23,139 nt of DNA. Origin: Cudoniella acicularis (Eukaryota; Ascomycota; Leotiomycetes; Helotiales; Helotiaceae). The DNA is taken from NCBI GenBank assembly GCA_013054445.1, contig JAAMPI010000917.1:1-23139 (forward strand), in the 5' to 3' direction. Shown one piece after another: positions 1 to 10,275 of this stretch (position 1 is the first letter of the stretch; each line of letters begins with the position of its first letter). The notes beneath the pieces are model-generated. The model saw only the letters and a list, made by a program, of their open reading frames with translations, was not told the origin of the DNA and did no database searches. The position numbers were made by a program, and so were the translations under genes.

Positions 1-532
1 CTATCTTACGAATAAGGCGGGTAAAAGGTACTTAAGGAATAAGGTTTAGAAGTAGGGATTGTTATTAATATCGAATCTCTCGAAGAGTACCTACTATATA
101 ATATTAGTTTCGTATGATTTTATAAAAGTATAAGTATATACTATCGGCCTTAAATCTCCTTAGTGTCTTATATATTTAGGTTCGGACGCTATTAATAGTC
201 TTAGTAACGACGTAGCTACGAGAAGGTATAATAAATCGGCTATATAGCTTTTTCTATATCTACGTAGGTATCTTTAATAATAGTGCCGTCTTTCTCGGGG
301 TCTTGCCGCTGATGATTACTTAAGGGCGACCGCCACGGACGGTATTATTCGTAATACTACTATTATCACGAGAAGGTCTTAGTATTATAAAGAATCGAGG
401 AGCTATACGTCTGTTAATTAGGAGAAAGATTAGGAGGCTAGAGTCATATATACTAGGAACTAAGGAGATCGAAATATAGTACGAAGAGTGGCGTATAAGA
501 TAGTAGACGCGTTGTTATAATAGTATAGTAGT

Positions 533-632
533 ATAGTGTTATAGTGTTATAGTGTTATAGTGTTATAGTGTTATAGTGTTATAGTGTTATAGTATTATAG
601 TGTTATAGTGTTATAGTGTTATAGTGTTATAG
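533..632. repeat. 8-bp tandem array (ATAGTGTT)n
   Basis: Twelve back-to-back copies of ATAGTGTT run from 533 to 628, with a further half copy to 632. One copy, at 589-596, reads ATAGTATT, a TG-to-TA change of the RIP type. The array borders the left arm of the inverted repeat at 641-765. It is non-coding in the present sequence. Confidence 0.95.
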
Positions 633-640
633 AAATTAAA

Positions 641-765
641 GCTAAAGTTAAAGCTACGTAATACGCTAGAGGATTACGTAATTATATACGCGCCTTTTAA
701 TTAGATAGAAATTAGTTTAGTATAAGATAAACCTTAGCTTCGTATTACGTAGCTTTAACCTTAAC
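641..765. repeat. Imperfect inverted repeat, 25-bp arms
   Basis: Bases 641-665 and the reverse complement of 741-765 match at 23 of 25 positions, with a 75-base spacer. Similarity continues outwards: the ATAGTGTT-type sequence left of the first arm has a counterpart, read on the other strand, just right of the second arm near 766-780. The arms could be subterminal repeats of a decayed transposon or part of a fold-back structure. I could not tie it to a known family. Confidence 0.8.
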
Positions 766-960
766 AATATAATAACACTATAATAGCACTAGGTTTCCTA
801 TAATAGTAACACGATATCTAGTCCTCTTTCCTCTTACTTATAGTGTTTAGACGTATATATACTATACTATAAGTTGTCTTTCTCGAAAACGTGTTATTTA
901 AAACTAACGATCTATATATCAGCCCGATCTACGCCAAATAATCATAGCGTCAAACTAGTA

Positions 961-2600
961 GGCAGATATAGAGATGACTAACACGATTAACGATTACGAG
1001 AACACGAGCTACCCCTCTAACTAAACTAATACCGAAGTCAAGTTAGAGTTTATTATCGAGGATAAGGATAAAGCCGAACCTAAAAATATATACTTTTAAG
1101 GTTTTTAAATATCTTAATTCTTATCCTAATCTCGTCTAGGCTTCCTTATTAACTATCCCTACGAAGCGAAAGCGGAGTCCTTAAGAATTATCTTAAAATC
1201 CGAATATAAAAAAGGCTCGCGCGCGTCGTATTAAGTTAATAGCTAATCTAATCGTAAAGCAAGTCGAGCTAGCTAAGAAAGTAGACACGATAGCTAAGAA
1301 GGAAGTTCGGAAACGTGTTAGGAAGTAATACCCGTATCTATAATATCTAAATACGAAGGATCTTACGCTAGTCGAGGTAGTTAAAAGAGAATAGAAGATT
1401 AAATTAGTAATATAGTATATAATAATAGCTAACTGATTTTCTTTTAATCTTTCTCCTAACTATCTTCCGTTAGTACTAAAAACGGTGTCTCGGCCCCGGA
1501 AATTACTCGACGCCTTAGCTATAATATAATTAGTAGAAAGTATACGAAATAGGACGACGGGAATAAAGCTTAAGAAGATAATATAAGATACGACGCTAAT
1601 AATAACGATTAGGAATACGATACGATACTTCGGACTAAAAAGAGAGAAGAGGGCTTAGACTTTAAGCGATTTAAATTTCCGGAAGATAAATCGTATATTA
1701 ATTTTCTCGAATACGGTTTTAAGTAGCGTAATATAGCTAGTAAGAAGATATACTATTCTATCTTTTTATAAGTATTAAACTAATATTTCTTAATAGAAGT
1801 ACCGATATATTATATTTCGCGACTAGTAAAAGGAGTAGAAATTCTATATCCGTAGTTACTTTCGTAAGGCTAGAATACTAAATATAGCTATCGATTTAAG
1901 TAACGCCCGTAACAAATTATCTCTATAGGAAGACGAGGACCGTTTACGGGAATAGGATAAGTTTAGTATTTACGTAATATTCTATCGTAGGTAAGCCTTC
2001 TAATTAGCCTCCTAATCTCTTTTATATAAAGACTAAACTATTATTAGTAATACTCTTAAAGACTTCTTTATCGTATACGAGAAAGCTATCTTTCGAAATC
2101 TTTACGCTTAACGATATATAGATAAGAATAATAATAGCTAGATTTTATTATCTAGTAATCGGATATTTTAAAAGGGATTTAATATTAATAAATCTAGTTT
2201 TTTAAACCTAAGTTTACTAGGCTTAAAATTTTCTTACGATAAGATAAAAGGCTTTAAATAGGCGTAGGATTTGGTCTTCTCGAAGCGCTAGTTATAAAGA
2301 GCTTATAAGCGTGTTTCGGTTGATCTTATTCGATTAGAGCTTCGTCTTATCCTTCGTCGGAACTTAGTTTAAAAGGGTAAATAGAAAAAGAGGATTTTTC
2401 GATCGCGTATATATACTTTATTAGGCCTAGGCTAGACCTACGGCGAGAAGATTAACTCTAGGCTAGACCTAGGGGTAGAACGTGATAAACAGGTTATATA
2501 TTCGGCGAATAAGCTAATAGAAGAATCGTATACTTATATAACTTTAATCTTACCTTTATATAGAATATATATAACGCTCCTTTTTCTACGAGATAGCTAA
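961..2600 (+). pseudogene. Unidentified RIP-decayed coding remnant
   Basis: An ATG at 973 opens a + strand frame interrupted only by TAA and TAG. From about 1930 to 2540 another + frame gives protein-like composition, rich in charged and aromatic residues, again interrupted only by TAA and TAG. RIP removes TGA and generates TAA/TAG everywhere, so this pattern is weak evidence on its own. I do not recognise the protein; gag-like or transposon accessory protein are guesses. The region lies upstream of the hAT transposase and may belong to a second, nested element. No terminal repeats were matched to it. Confidence 0.3.
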
Positions 2601-2681
2601 GATACTTGTCCTAATCTATTTCCTAATCTCGAGCCTCGGAAACTACCCGGATAGACTTTTATAAAGTCTATCGCCTTTCCT

Positions 2682-2866
2682 CTAATCTTCGTCTTCCGAC
2701 CTTCGTCTACCTCTAACCTTCGTCTGTCTCTAACCTTCGCTCGACTTCCGACCTTCGTCTGCCTCTGACCTTCGTCTGCCTCTAACCTTCGTCGACTTCC
2801 GACCTTCGTCGACTTCCGACCTTCGTCTGTCTCTAACCTTCGTCGACTTCCGACCTTCGTCCTCTT
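2682..2866. repeat. Minisatellite, 16-18 bp units with ACCTTCG core
   Basis: Ten copies of the core ACCTTCG recur every 16-18 bases. The spacers alternate between a CTGCCTCT-like form and a CGACTTCCG form, so the array is a mosaic of two unit types. Several differences between copies are TG versus TA (CTCTGACC against CTCTAACC), which fits RIP acting after the array expanded. It lies between the unidentified remnant and the hAT transposase. Confidence 0.9.
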
Positions 2867-3109
2867 CTAGCTATCGTCCCCTAGGTTTGTGTTTACTTTA
2901 TTACTCTTTTCTATATACTTTCTACGATATCCTATTACTCTTATATCCTATACCTCTAACAGAAGTTTAACTAATATGTCTTTTTTATCCTTAGCGTACG
3001 AAGACTATTTTATAATATCTAGATTATCGTCTTTTACTAGCCTAGCTCGATCGTTACTACGTAGGCTCTAATTATCTCTAAGAAATACGTAATCCCTTTT
3101 TAACCGGAC

Positions 3110-6100
3110 TTTTTTTATTCGAACTTTAAGATAACGATAATCCTTTCCCCGAGTTAAGCTTTCGGTAAATCAGGTATAAGAAGCGCGAGAAATATTACGC
3201 CTAGGACGGGAAATATTATAAGAAGTTCGCTAGTTAATAGTAGACTAAAAGCTAGACACTATAAACGATTAGGTTAGAGAAATATAAAAACACTAATATT
3301 ACGAAGAAAGTAAGATAAGACTCGAAGAACCGGCTATCCTTTTATTAGGCCAACTACGTCTAGGCTACTAAAATTTAAGATAAGACACCTATTATTATTT
3401 ATAAGCGATATAACTATACGCTTTCGTATCTATCTCTTAAGAAAAATAGTATATTAAGTATAAAAAGATATTAAGAGTCTAAATTATACTAATAAAGACG
3501 AAAAACATTAGATTTATTATATCGGTAGACTCGAATTAATAATAAAAACAACTATTAAAAGATAGAAATAGGTTTAAGATTAAGATATTAATTAAGAAAT
3601 ATCTATTAATTATATTCTAGGCCTCGATTCTTATAATAAAGAATAGATTCTACGACTAAGTTATAAGAACTATTATATTAATACGACTGCCTTTCCGAAG
3701 TGTCGAGGATAAAGAGTAAAGAAAGCTATATAAGATATAGAACCCTCTTTTTATATTATCTAGTTCTAGATTTCTTAATAAGTATATTAGAAAAAAGATA
3801 TTTCTTAAAGTTAAGGCTAAGCTATTTAATAGCTTATTACCTGATACTAAAGTCGCGATCTCTCTAGATTGTTAGTCAAGTATAACTCGCCTCTCTTTTA
3901 TAGCTATTATAATATACTTTATCGATAAAGATTAGAATTATCGTAAAGAGCTTATTAGATTTAAGAATCTTCGAAATGTCTATAACGGCCGGACTTTTAT
4001 AAAGACTCTTAATAAAGTTTTTATTAAGTTTAATATTATAGACCGAATTATCTTAGTCACGACTAATAACGCCTCTAATAATAGTACGATAATAAATAAA
4101 GTTAATAAATAGCTCGAGACGATATTTAAAGAGAAACGCTTTCTTAATAGTATCTTATATCTCTCTTACCTTATATACGTCTTTTAACTTGGCCTTTCCG
4201 ATCTTCTTAGTATCGTCTATATTAAGCTAACTAATAAACAATTTAAAAAGAATTAGAAAGAAGACTAAAAGTTAAAGGAATTAAAGGGTTTAGAAAAGGA
4301 TCGTAAAATCTTTTATATACTCGCGAAGGTATATTATCTAATAGCCTTCTAATATTCTTTCTAATCTTTCTCTTAATCTTTCTCTTAATCGCTAACTTCT
4401 AATATTAGGTTCGGAAGATTATAATCTTTATAAATTCTAATAAGTAGCGTCTCTATACTTAAGAAGACGCTTAAAAGCTATTTATCGATAACCCCCTTTA
4501 TCTCGAGATAATACGATACCTTCGACTAATTCTTAATATTAAAATACGATAAGATTTAACTTGTTATATACTTGTCCGCTATCGTCGAATAAGGATAGTT
4601 ATCGATAAGTTTACGTCTTCTAATACCTACGCGAAACACTTTTCTCTTTCCCTAACCGAATAGAAGTAGATCGAATACTTTATTAATATTACGAAGCTAT
4701 TTACTTTTTTTATTAAACAAGTCTTAAAGATAAAAAGTATTACGATTTCTTATATTATCGATATATATAATCAACTTTTTAAACGCCTTTTTAAATCTCG
4801 TCGTCGCCTTATTAATAAAAAACTAAAATATCTTTAGATAGATTCGCTTTTAGCGGTCGTCGATAAGGCTAAGGTTAAACTTAATAAGTATTATAAGAAA
4901 CTCTTTAACGACGTTAGTAGTTTATATGCCTTTAGTTCTATACTCTCTCTTAAGATTAAGCTTAGAGTGTTTGATCTCGAATTTCTCTAGCTTAACCTAG
5001 ATATAGCGCTAGCCTATACGATATAAAAAGACGAGTTTAAAGAACAAATTATAAATACCTTTATAAAAAGGTATACGAAAAACAATAAGACTATTACGTA
5101 ATAACTTGTCTAAACACGAATAAAGAATAGGCGCCCGATATCTTATTTATTAGTACGATATTTAAATAGGGGTAGCGACGAAGGAAGGCCTATCGAAGTA
5201 ACGGAATTAAGAAGATATCTTAATAAGTATTAGTCTCTCTTAATCGTTCTCTTAATCGATTATACTTATAGTTATATTCTAATATCGTCGGATATAGAAC
5301 CGCTATTCTTTTAGCGTTCTCGAGAAAAGGATTTTCCTTATCTTATATAAATAGCTCGAGATATTCTATATATCCCTATTACTAGGGTTAGAGTTAAACG
5401 AGTCTTTAACTTTTATCGGGATATTTATTACTATCGTCGTAGCTATCTCTTACCCGAAACGATAGCTACGTTAATTTTTTACTTTTACTCTTTAAAGACT
5501 AAAAATCGTCTTTTTAAGCTATATATAAGACTTCGCTCCTTAATCGACGTCTCTAATCTAGACGAGGATAATATGATCTAAGAGATTAAGGATCTTGACT
5601 TTGACCTAGAAATAGCTAGGGAATATGCTTAAATAAATTTTATAGACTAGTATATTAGTGATAAGGAAGAACGGACTCTACTCGCGAGATCAGCCCTTAT
5701 AAAACGAAAGAAGGAGTTAAAGAAGAAGGTAATAGCCCGAATTAAAAGGCTTACGATTTAAAGTAATAACGTATACTAGACGTTTAATAATATTAGTAAA
5801 GTTTAGGCTATTTTGTTACGCTAGAGAGAGGAATAGTAACGCTAATCCCGACAATTTAAGTCTAAAAATAGCTATATATACGACGGACCTTACTCACCTA
5901 GACATGATCCGTATTCTTCGGCTCTAAGCCGTACTAGTACTAGGTATGTTATAGCTAAGGAAGGGGAAGGCTCTCCTAGTCGACTTTAACCTTAATCGTA
6001 GTCCGTAACCGAGCTAGAAAACGAGTTAGACTTGGGACAACGTGTTAACCCTAGGCCTAAACTCAAATCGCGACTGCTTAAGTCAAAGGCAAAGAGCAAA

Positions 6101-6283
6101 AGCAATAGTCACTACTTATAGAATATATCCCTTCCTTCTGCTCCGAAACCTTTAGCTATAGGATCGAATGCTAGACAGTCTACTGTTATACGCTAAGGCA
6201 AGCGTAGGAGAGAGGAGGAATCTTTAGAGGTAATAGTAACTTCTAAAGGCAAGAGAAGAGCGATAGAGGTGTTAGATAAATAG
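3110..6283 (+). pseudogene. RIP-decayed hAT-family transposase
   Basis: In one + frame near 3382-3480 there is a BED-type zinc finger shape in which the expected Cys and His codons read as Tyr, exactly what RIP does to TGC/TGT and CAT/CAC. In another frame, 3790-4115 carries the hAT catalytic core: the sheet leading to LDxWSS (read as LDC-stop-SS), then YFIDKD-stop-NYRKELI, then TTxNASNN with the Asp of TTDNASNN changed to Asn by GAT to AAT. In a third frame, 5351-5630 carries the C-terminal dimerisation region (IARDIL, then RVFNF, RRSYLLPETIATL). That frame continues to TAG at 6281 through a basic, Ser/Arg/Lys-rich tail. Stops are TAA/TAG at expected Gln or Trp positions. The three frames imply small indels or lost introns. 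Start is approximate. The copy cannot encode a working enzyme. Confidence 0.88.
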
Positions 6284-6499
6284 TTTAGTAAGTTATAGAT
6301 AGTATTTTAGATAATATATAATATTTTCCCCTGATATATTTTAGTTCTATGTCTTAATTAGTCTCCTAATTAATCACTTAATTAATCCCTTAATTACTTT
6401 ATTAGCTATTCTCTTGATTATTAGAAATATTTTAGAAATATTTATCCTTATAAAACTTCTTATATATTTTATATACTATATATATAATATATATTAATA

Positions 6500-6600
6500 T
6501 TTATGTATACGGGTACCCGCGGGCACCTATATAGGAGTAAGAGAAACCCTACCCACCCGCGGGTAATGGGTACTACCCACTACCCATCACGCAGCCTAGT
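6500..6600. mobile_element. Right terminal region of the hAT element
   Basis: A GC-rich stretch stands out from the surrounding AT-rich DNA. It contains CCCGCGGG twice (near 6517 and 6557) and several copies of GGGTA/TACCC in both orientations, ending with CTACCCACTACCC near 6585. Short GC-rich inverted motifs of this kind are common at ends of fungal hAT elements. It follows the transposase by about 200 bases and touches the broken HET gene, so it is probably the element's right end. The exact last base and the expected 8-bp target duplication cannot be set, because the left end is not visible here. Confidence 0.65.
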
Positions 6601-7358
6601 CAAGGCCGACATCGATTACTCTTGTAGGAAGTGGGGTTATATTTGGTTGTATGCATAATTTGTGAGTATCCATGCAGTTCCGCAGCCATTTTTGGGCAAG
6701 AGCTCTGGCTCCCAGTGACATAGGTGATTTGAAGATTTCCTTTCCTAGGAGTTTCCGACTTCGTCTTCGCGTGTTGCCTGTAGGAATGATGTAACTCAGC
6801 AACAGGTATGCAGTAGAACCTGGATAGGCTGTAGATGAAAAGGAAGTCATCTGAATGGTTGCTTTTGGTGGGCTATGGAGGGGTCAATGTTAGGAATAGA
6901 GACGTACTTCTCAAAGTGTATAACTGCAGCTGTGCGATACATATATCTTGATAGTCTCGAAAATCCCAAAGCAGCGTCTGATAATTTAAACTGGTCCTGA
7001 ACACCACATATCCTGCTCTAGACGGCCTGAGCTCTTGGCCGTCACCCAGACGCTTCGTGACTCGAGGATCCGGCGTGGGCGGGATTTCTTGTAGATCTAA
7101 GGACATAGATATTTGCCGCAAGTAAAAAGTACAAAGTCTACAACCCATTAAAGATCCTTGAAATATATCGTCAACTTTTTGGACATGCTCCACGAATTCT
7201 GGATACAGCGATGTGATGCGATGCGCTTGTCGCAGCTCATGGAGGCTATAAGCTCGACAGAAAGCGCATGGTCTCCGGGCGGTATCATAATCGTTCCTAG
7301 CCTTGTAGTTGTTAATGAATTCCCGCTGTCCAGTTCCTGGGTCCTCTTCCATCATCAA
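6596..7358 (-). pseudogene. HET-type incompatibility gene, 3' part lost (HET-1)
   Basis: Exon 1 (7358-6908) encodes an N-terminal domain with CAFC (residues 31-34) and CRLC (73-76), a two-CxxC arrangement usual before the HET domain. A 46-nt intron (6907-6862) begins GTACGT, has CTAAC as a likely branch site and ends AAG; removing it keeps the frame. Exon 2 then gives WLRNC, H-x2-LC and LPTRVIDVG, the linker that normally precedes the HET core. The next codons run into the hAT end, and an in-frame TAG follows four codons later. Nothing of the HET core (ALSHxWG, DALCINQ) remains. Unlike the neighbouring transposon, this fragment has normal CA/TG content and no internal stops. HET proteins trigger cell death when genetically different hyphae fuse; this copy should be inactive. 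Intron acceptor is the least certain detail. Confidence 0.8.
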
Positions 7359-8065
7359 ATAGGTTTGTTCAGGACAACGATCGATTAGATGCTCTGGAAA
7401 AGACAGTAGATAAAAGCAGACCTCATAAGGCTATATGTATATAAGATATCAGCTTAGCGAAGAACCCTAGTCTGAATAAGCGATGGAGGGATTAAATAAA
7501 TACTTACTATAAAGTTAACTTCCTATTATGTATATAAGAAAAAATGTATATATTATTGTGGGGGATATAATCGAGGTTTTGGTGTGTATTTAATGCTTGG
7601 TTGTTAGGTATGCTGAGATGTGGCTTCTTTGTCCTAAGTCGCGTGACCGGCTGGGTACTCGCTTAAGAGGATTTCAAGTGCGATTCGCAGACACCCTTCT
7701 TCTCTTTTTATATACTTTAAAATAAATAATATCATTATTTAAAATATTGAAATAAAAATATTTTTAGAAAGAATTAAATCATATAATAAATTAGGAAAAT
7801 ATATTTATTAAGCTATAAAATGTAGTTAGAGTACTTATATAGTATTATGTCTCTAAGATATACTTTAGATCGCTAGATTTAGAATTCTTCGAAAATTTGT
7901 TTACAACTAAACTTCATATTAATCTGAGAAGACATCTCCTATGATTTCGAGCTTGAAATACCTAAAGAGCTATCCTAGAATTAAAGAAACAGGCTTTAAA
8001 TTTTGCTTCTCCCATAATATCATGGGAATAATACCATGACCTTTTCTATATGCAATGCGATCTTT
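7359..8065. other. Intergenic, AT-rich
   Basis: This is the 5' flank of the first HET fragment and the 3' flank of the second HET gene. No convincing gene is present. Bases 7690-7870 are strongly AT-rich with few CA or TG, which may be an old RIP-affected relic or simple AT-rich spacer. Confidence 0.7.
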
Positions 8066-10275
8066 CTACTCGATAAACAGGGTATTGCAGAATTCGAGAG
8101 CTAGTGGATCATTATCATCGTCACTCCCATTCTCACTCCCATCGCCCATTTCATTGCCACTCTCATTGCCACTCTCATTGCCACTCTCATTGCCACTCTC
8201 ATCGCCCATCTCATGATCACTCCCATCGCCGTTCTGATCTATGTAAAATCTATGCTCACAAGAAATGGCTACGAGTTCGATCACCTGAGCCTTGTGAAAG
8301 TATCCCCACTCCGCTTTGGTACGAAGTTGGACTTCCCCTATGGCAGTACCATCTGAATTGATGAGGCGAATGCATTTCAGATATGGATCGTGTTCTCTCC
8401 CTCGGTCGATATACAGAGCTGATAGGAACGCTCTGTGAGTATCATAAAAGAGATATTGCGATTGTGGCGGAATTACCACTTCTGCGTCTCGGTCTGGAAT
8501 GGGAATAGGATACCAAAACTCAATGTCCGGAGCGGATTCATGAGTATAAAAACATGTATCATAGTTCTTTCGTGATGGGAGTCGTAGGCATCTGTATTAT
8601 TCTTGTGTGTTCATTTCTTTGGCGAGGCTTTAGTATTGTGGTTGTGGCTGATCCAGCCTGAGGGAATGGGTTTGGGCAAGTGATTTTTGGAATTATCATT
8701 TCCGTGAAGGAATATCGAGGTGATGAGTCGTCGCTCTCCTTCAAATGGAGCATTGCCAGTGTACCACTCCGTGATGGTGATCGTATAGATTCGGCGAATG
8801 GATCCCTTCTCGCACTTCTTGATATAATTTTTGGCTAAAATCCATTCAGCAATTCTTCCCTGCCATCCGACCCACGACCAGCTTGGCAAGTGGGCGAGAG
8901 GGTTGCTCGAAGGTGATAAGCCGGAGGAAGTCCTCCTGGCTATATCGCCATACCCGGCTTTCCAATTCAATGCTGCTTCGAAATACATTTCTAGCAGGCC
9001 GCAAAGAAACCTACCAGGATATTTTTGACTAAGGATCGATAGAAGCCCCGAAATAACAGGAAGAGCGTCTTCTTCATAAGTAAGCTCGCAGGTGTTATAC
9101 TCCAAAAGCTGGTAGCCAAGGGCCAATAGAGATGGGAAGCCATCCTCGACGACATCCAGCTGTCTGGTGCGTGATTTTGATTCGGGGCCATCTGAAAGGA
9201 CCAGATATTCTCGCCATTCCGCTGTCATGCATTCCCGCCTAACCATGTCTTGCTCAAATATGAGCCGCCTTTTGGAGAAGAGATGCTCTTGGAATGTCCA
9301 ACCCCGCTCTAAATACGGTGTATCAGCGGTGAAATAGGAGAATTGAGGGTTGATGATGAGTTTTTCCACGTCTCCAAAATCAATCGCATAGTTTGTTATC
9401 TTCCTCGCCGCAGACACTTCTGGTATGCCACGAAGGCCGTGATCTGCACTCTCTCCATCCGCTGTGATGATGATCAAAGTAGTATTTGCGTAAATGGATG
9501 CCATGCGATTAATCTCCCGAGATTTGGCATCTTCATTTGTTTGGTTGATACAGAGCGCATCCACCCAGATACCTTTCTCCTAAGTGCTCCACCACACCCA
9601 TAGCATTTTTGATTGTTTCTGGGATTTGGGATGCAAATTTAGGTAGAGCATCCTTTCCCAGCAACTACTGCAGAACGGCCGCGTCTACCCTCAATTGTTT
9701 TGATTGGCCCTATTTGTGACTCAAGGCAACATAGCTCATACCTCGAATACCCTGAATAAGACATCGGTCCTGTACATCAATGAGCCAAGTTGGCGCATCT
9801 TCCGACATGTGATACATTTTGAATGGATGCTCGCAATCCCCGCCATGCGAATTTTGGCAGCATACCTTCCATTTGCTGAAAAGATTTGGATCAATCCACT
9901 CAGCATCCGGTATCACTCCACGTCCACATGGCGTTCCGCTGCCCCACGTTTGACGAGCTCAATTTCATCAATTAATTGTCCTTTGGGTTTCGGCGACTCG
10001 AAGGAGGACTCGGACGAGCTGAGTCGGTCGGACCATTCTTGTGAATTAGATCGTTCCAAACCAAAGAAAAGTGGAGAATGTGCCGCACAATGTGGTGATA
10101 GCAGGAGGTCGGATGGCCCGAGATTGACATCGTATTCTTCAGAAAACGGTACCTGGAAGGTCTGAAGAATCCACTGACATACGGAGCAATCTGCCAGTAT
10201 GCCTTGATATGTGTCCGAAATATTGATACTCTCCTTCGGGGGAGCCGAGGTTGGAAGAGGCGACGCTTCCTCCAT
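8066..10275 (-). pseudogene. HET-domain gene, full length but multiply broken (HET-2)
   Basis: The order of a HET protein is kept: N-terminal region with CSVC, then GTPCGRG, PDAEWIDP and WK-x-CC-x5-HG, then YVALSHK, LPKFASQIPETI, ERYL, VDALCINQ, a YLERGWTFQE region and the long C-terminal part. At least six lesions interrupt it. One base is missing near 9949-9951, shifting frame before GTPCGRG. TAG at 9710-9712 replaces the Trp of the ALSHxWG motif. TAG at 9665-9667 replaces a probable Gln. Two bases are missing near 9564-9567, between ERYL and VDALCINQ. A frame change lies near 8611-8640, and TAA at 8597-8599 follows it. All three stops fit CpA/TpG-to-TpA change. The last frame (to 8066) includes four GNES repeats and an acidic tail. 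Without these changes the gene would encode about 730 residues with no obvious intron. It should be non-functional. Confidence 0.87.
8151..8198. repeat. 12-bp tandem repeat, four units
   Basis: Four perfect copies of TCATTGCCACTC, with degenerate flanking copies. Read on the - strand they encode repeated Gly-Asn-Glu-Ser in the C-terminal part of the second HET gene, next to an Asp/Gly-rich stretch. The unit length is a multiple of three, so copy-number change would not shift the frame. Confidence 0.93.

Larger units (their letters stand above)
1..6600. repeat. RIP-saturated, AT-rich transposon block
   Basis: The whole stretch is made of sequence in which CA and TG dinucleotides are almost missing and TA is in large excess; the first 60 bases contain no CA and no TG. 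CpG, in contrast, stays common. This is the footprint of fungal repeat-induced point mutation, which converts CpA to TpA on either strand in duplicated DNA. Every reading frame is full of TAA and TAG, as expected when CAA, CAG and TGG are mutated. At least two decayed elements are present: an unidentified one on the left and a hAT transposon on the right. Mutation is less complete at about 900-1010 and 5880-6290, where CA and TG still occur. The change to normal base composition on the right is sharp, near 6490-6600, at the edge of the HET gene fragment. Confidence 0.93.

Noticed and set aside
533..632. Possible CRISPR array at the tandem repeats (also 2682-2866)
   Set aside because: The repeats are contiguous short units without unique spacers of constant length, and the genome is fungal.
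2889..3071. 60-codon + strand open frame in the RIP block
   Set aside because: Composition follows the surrounding RIP-mutated DNA and no motif is seen; it is a chance gap between stops.
8104..8361. His/Ser-repeat open frame on the + strand
   Set aside because: It is the antisense reading of the 12-bp repeat inside the second HET gene.
9704..10165. 153-codon + strand open frame
   Set aside because: It lies opposite the N-terminal half of the second HET gene, whose conserved motifs are on the - strand.
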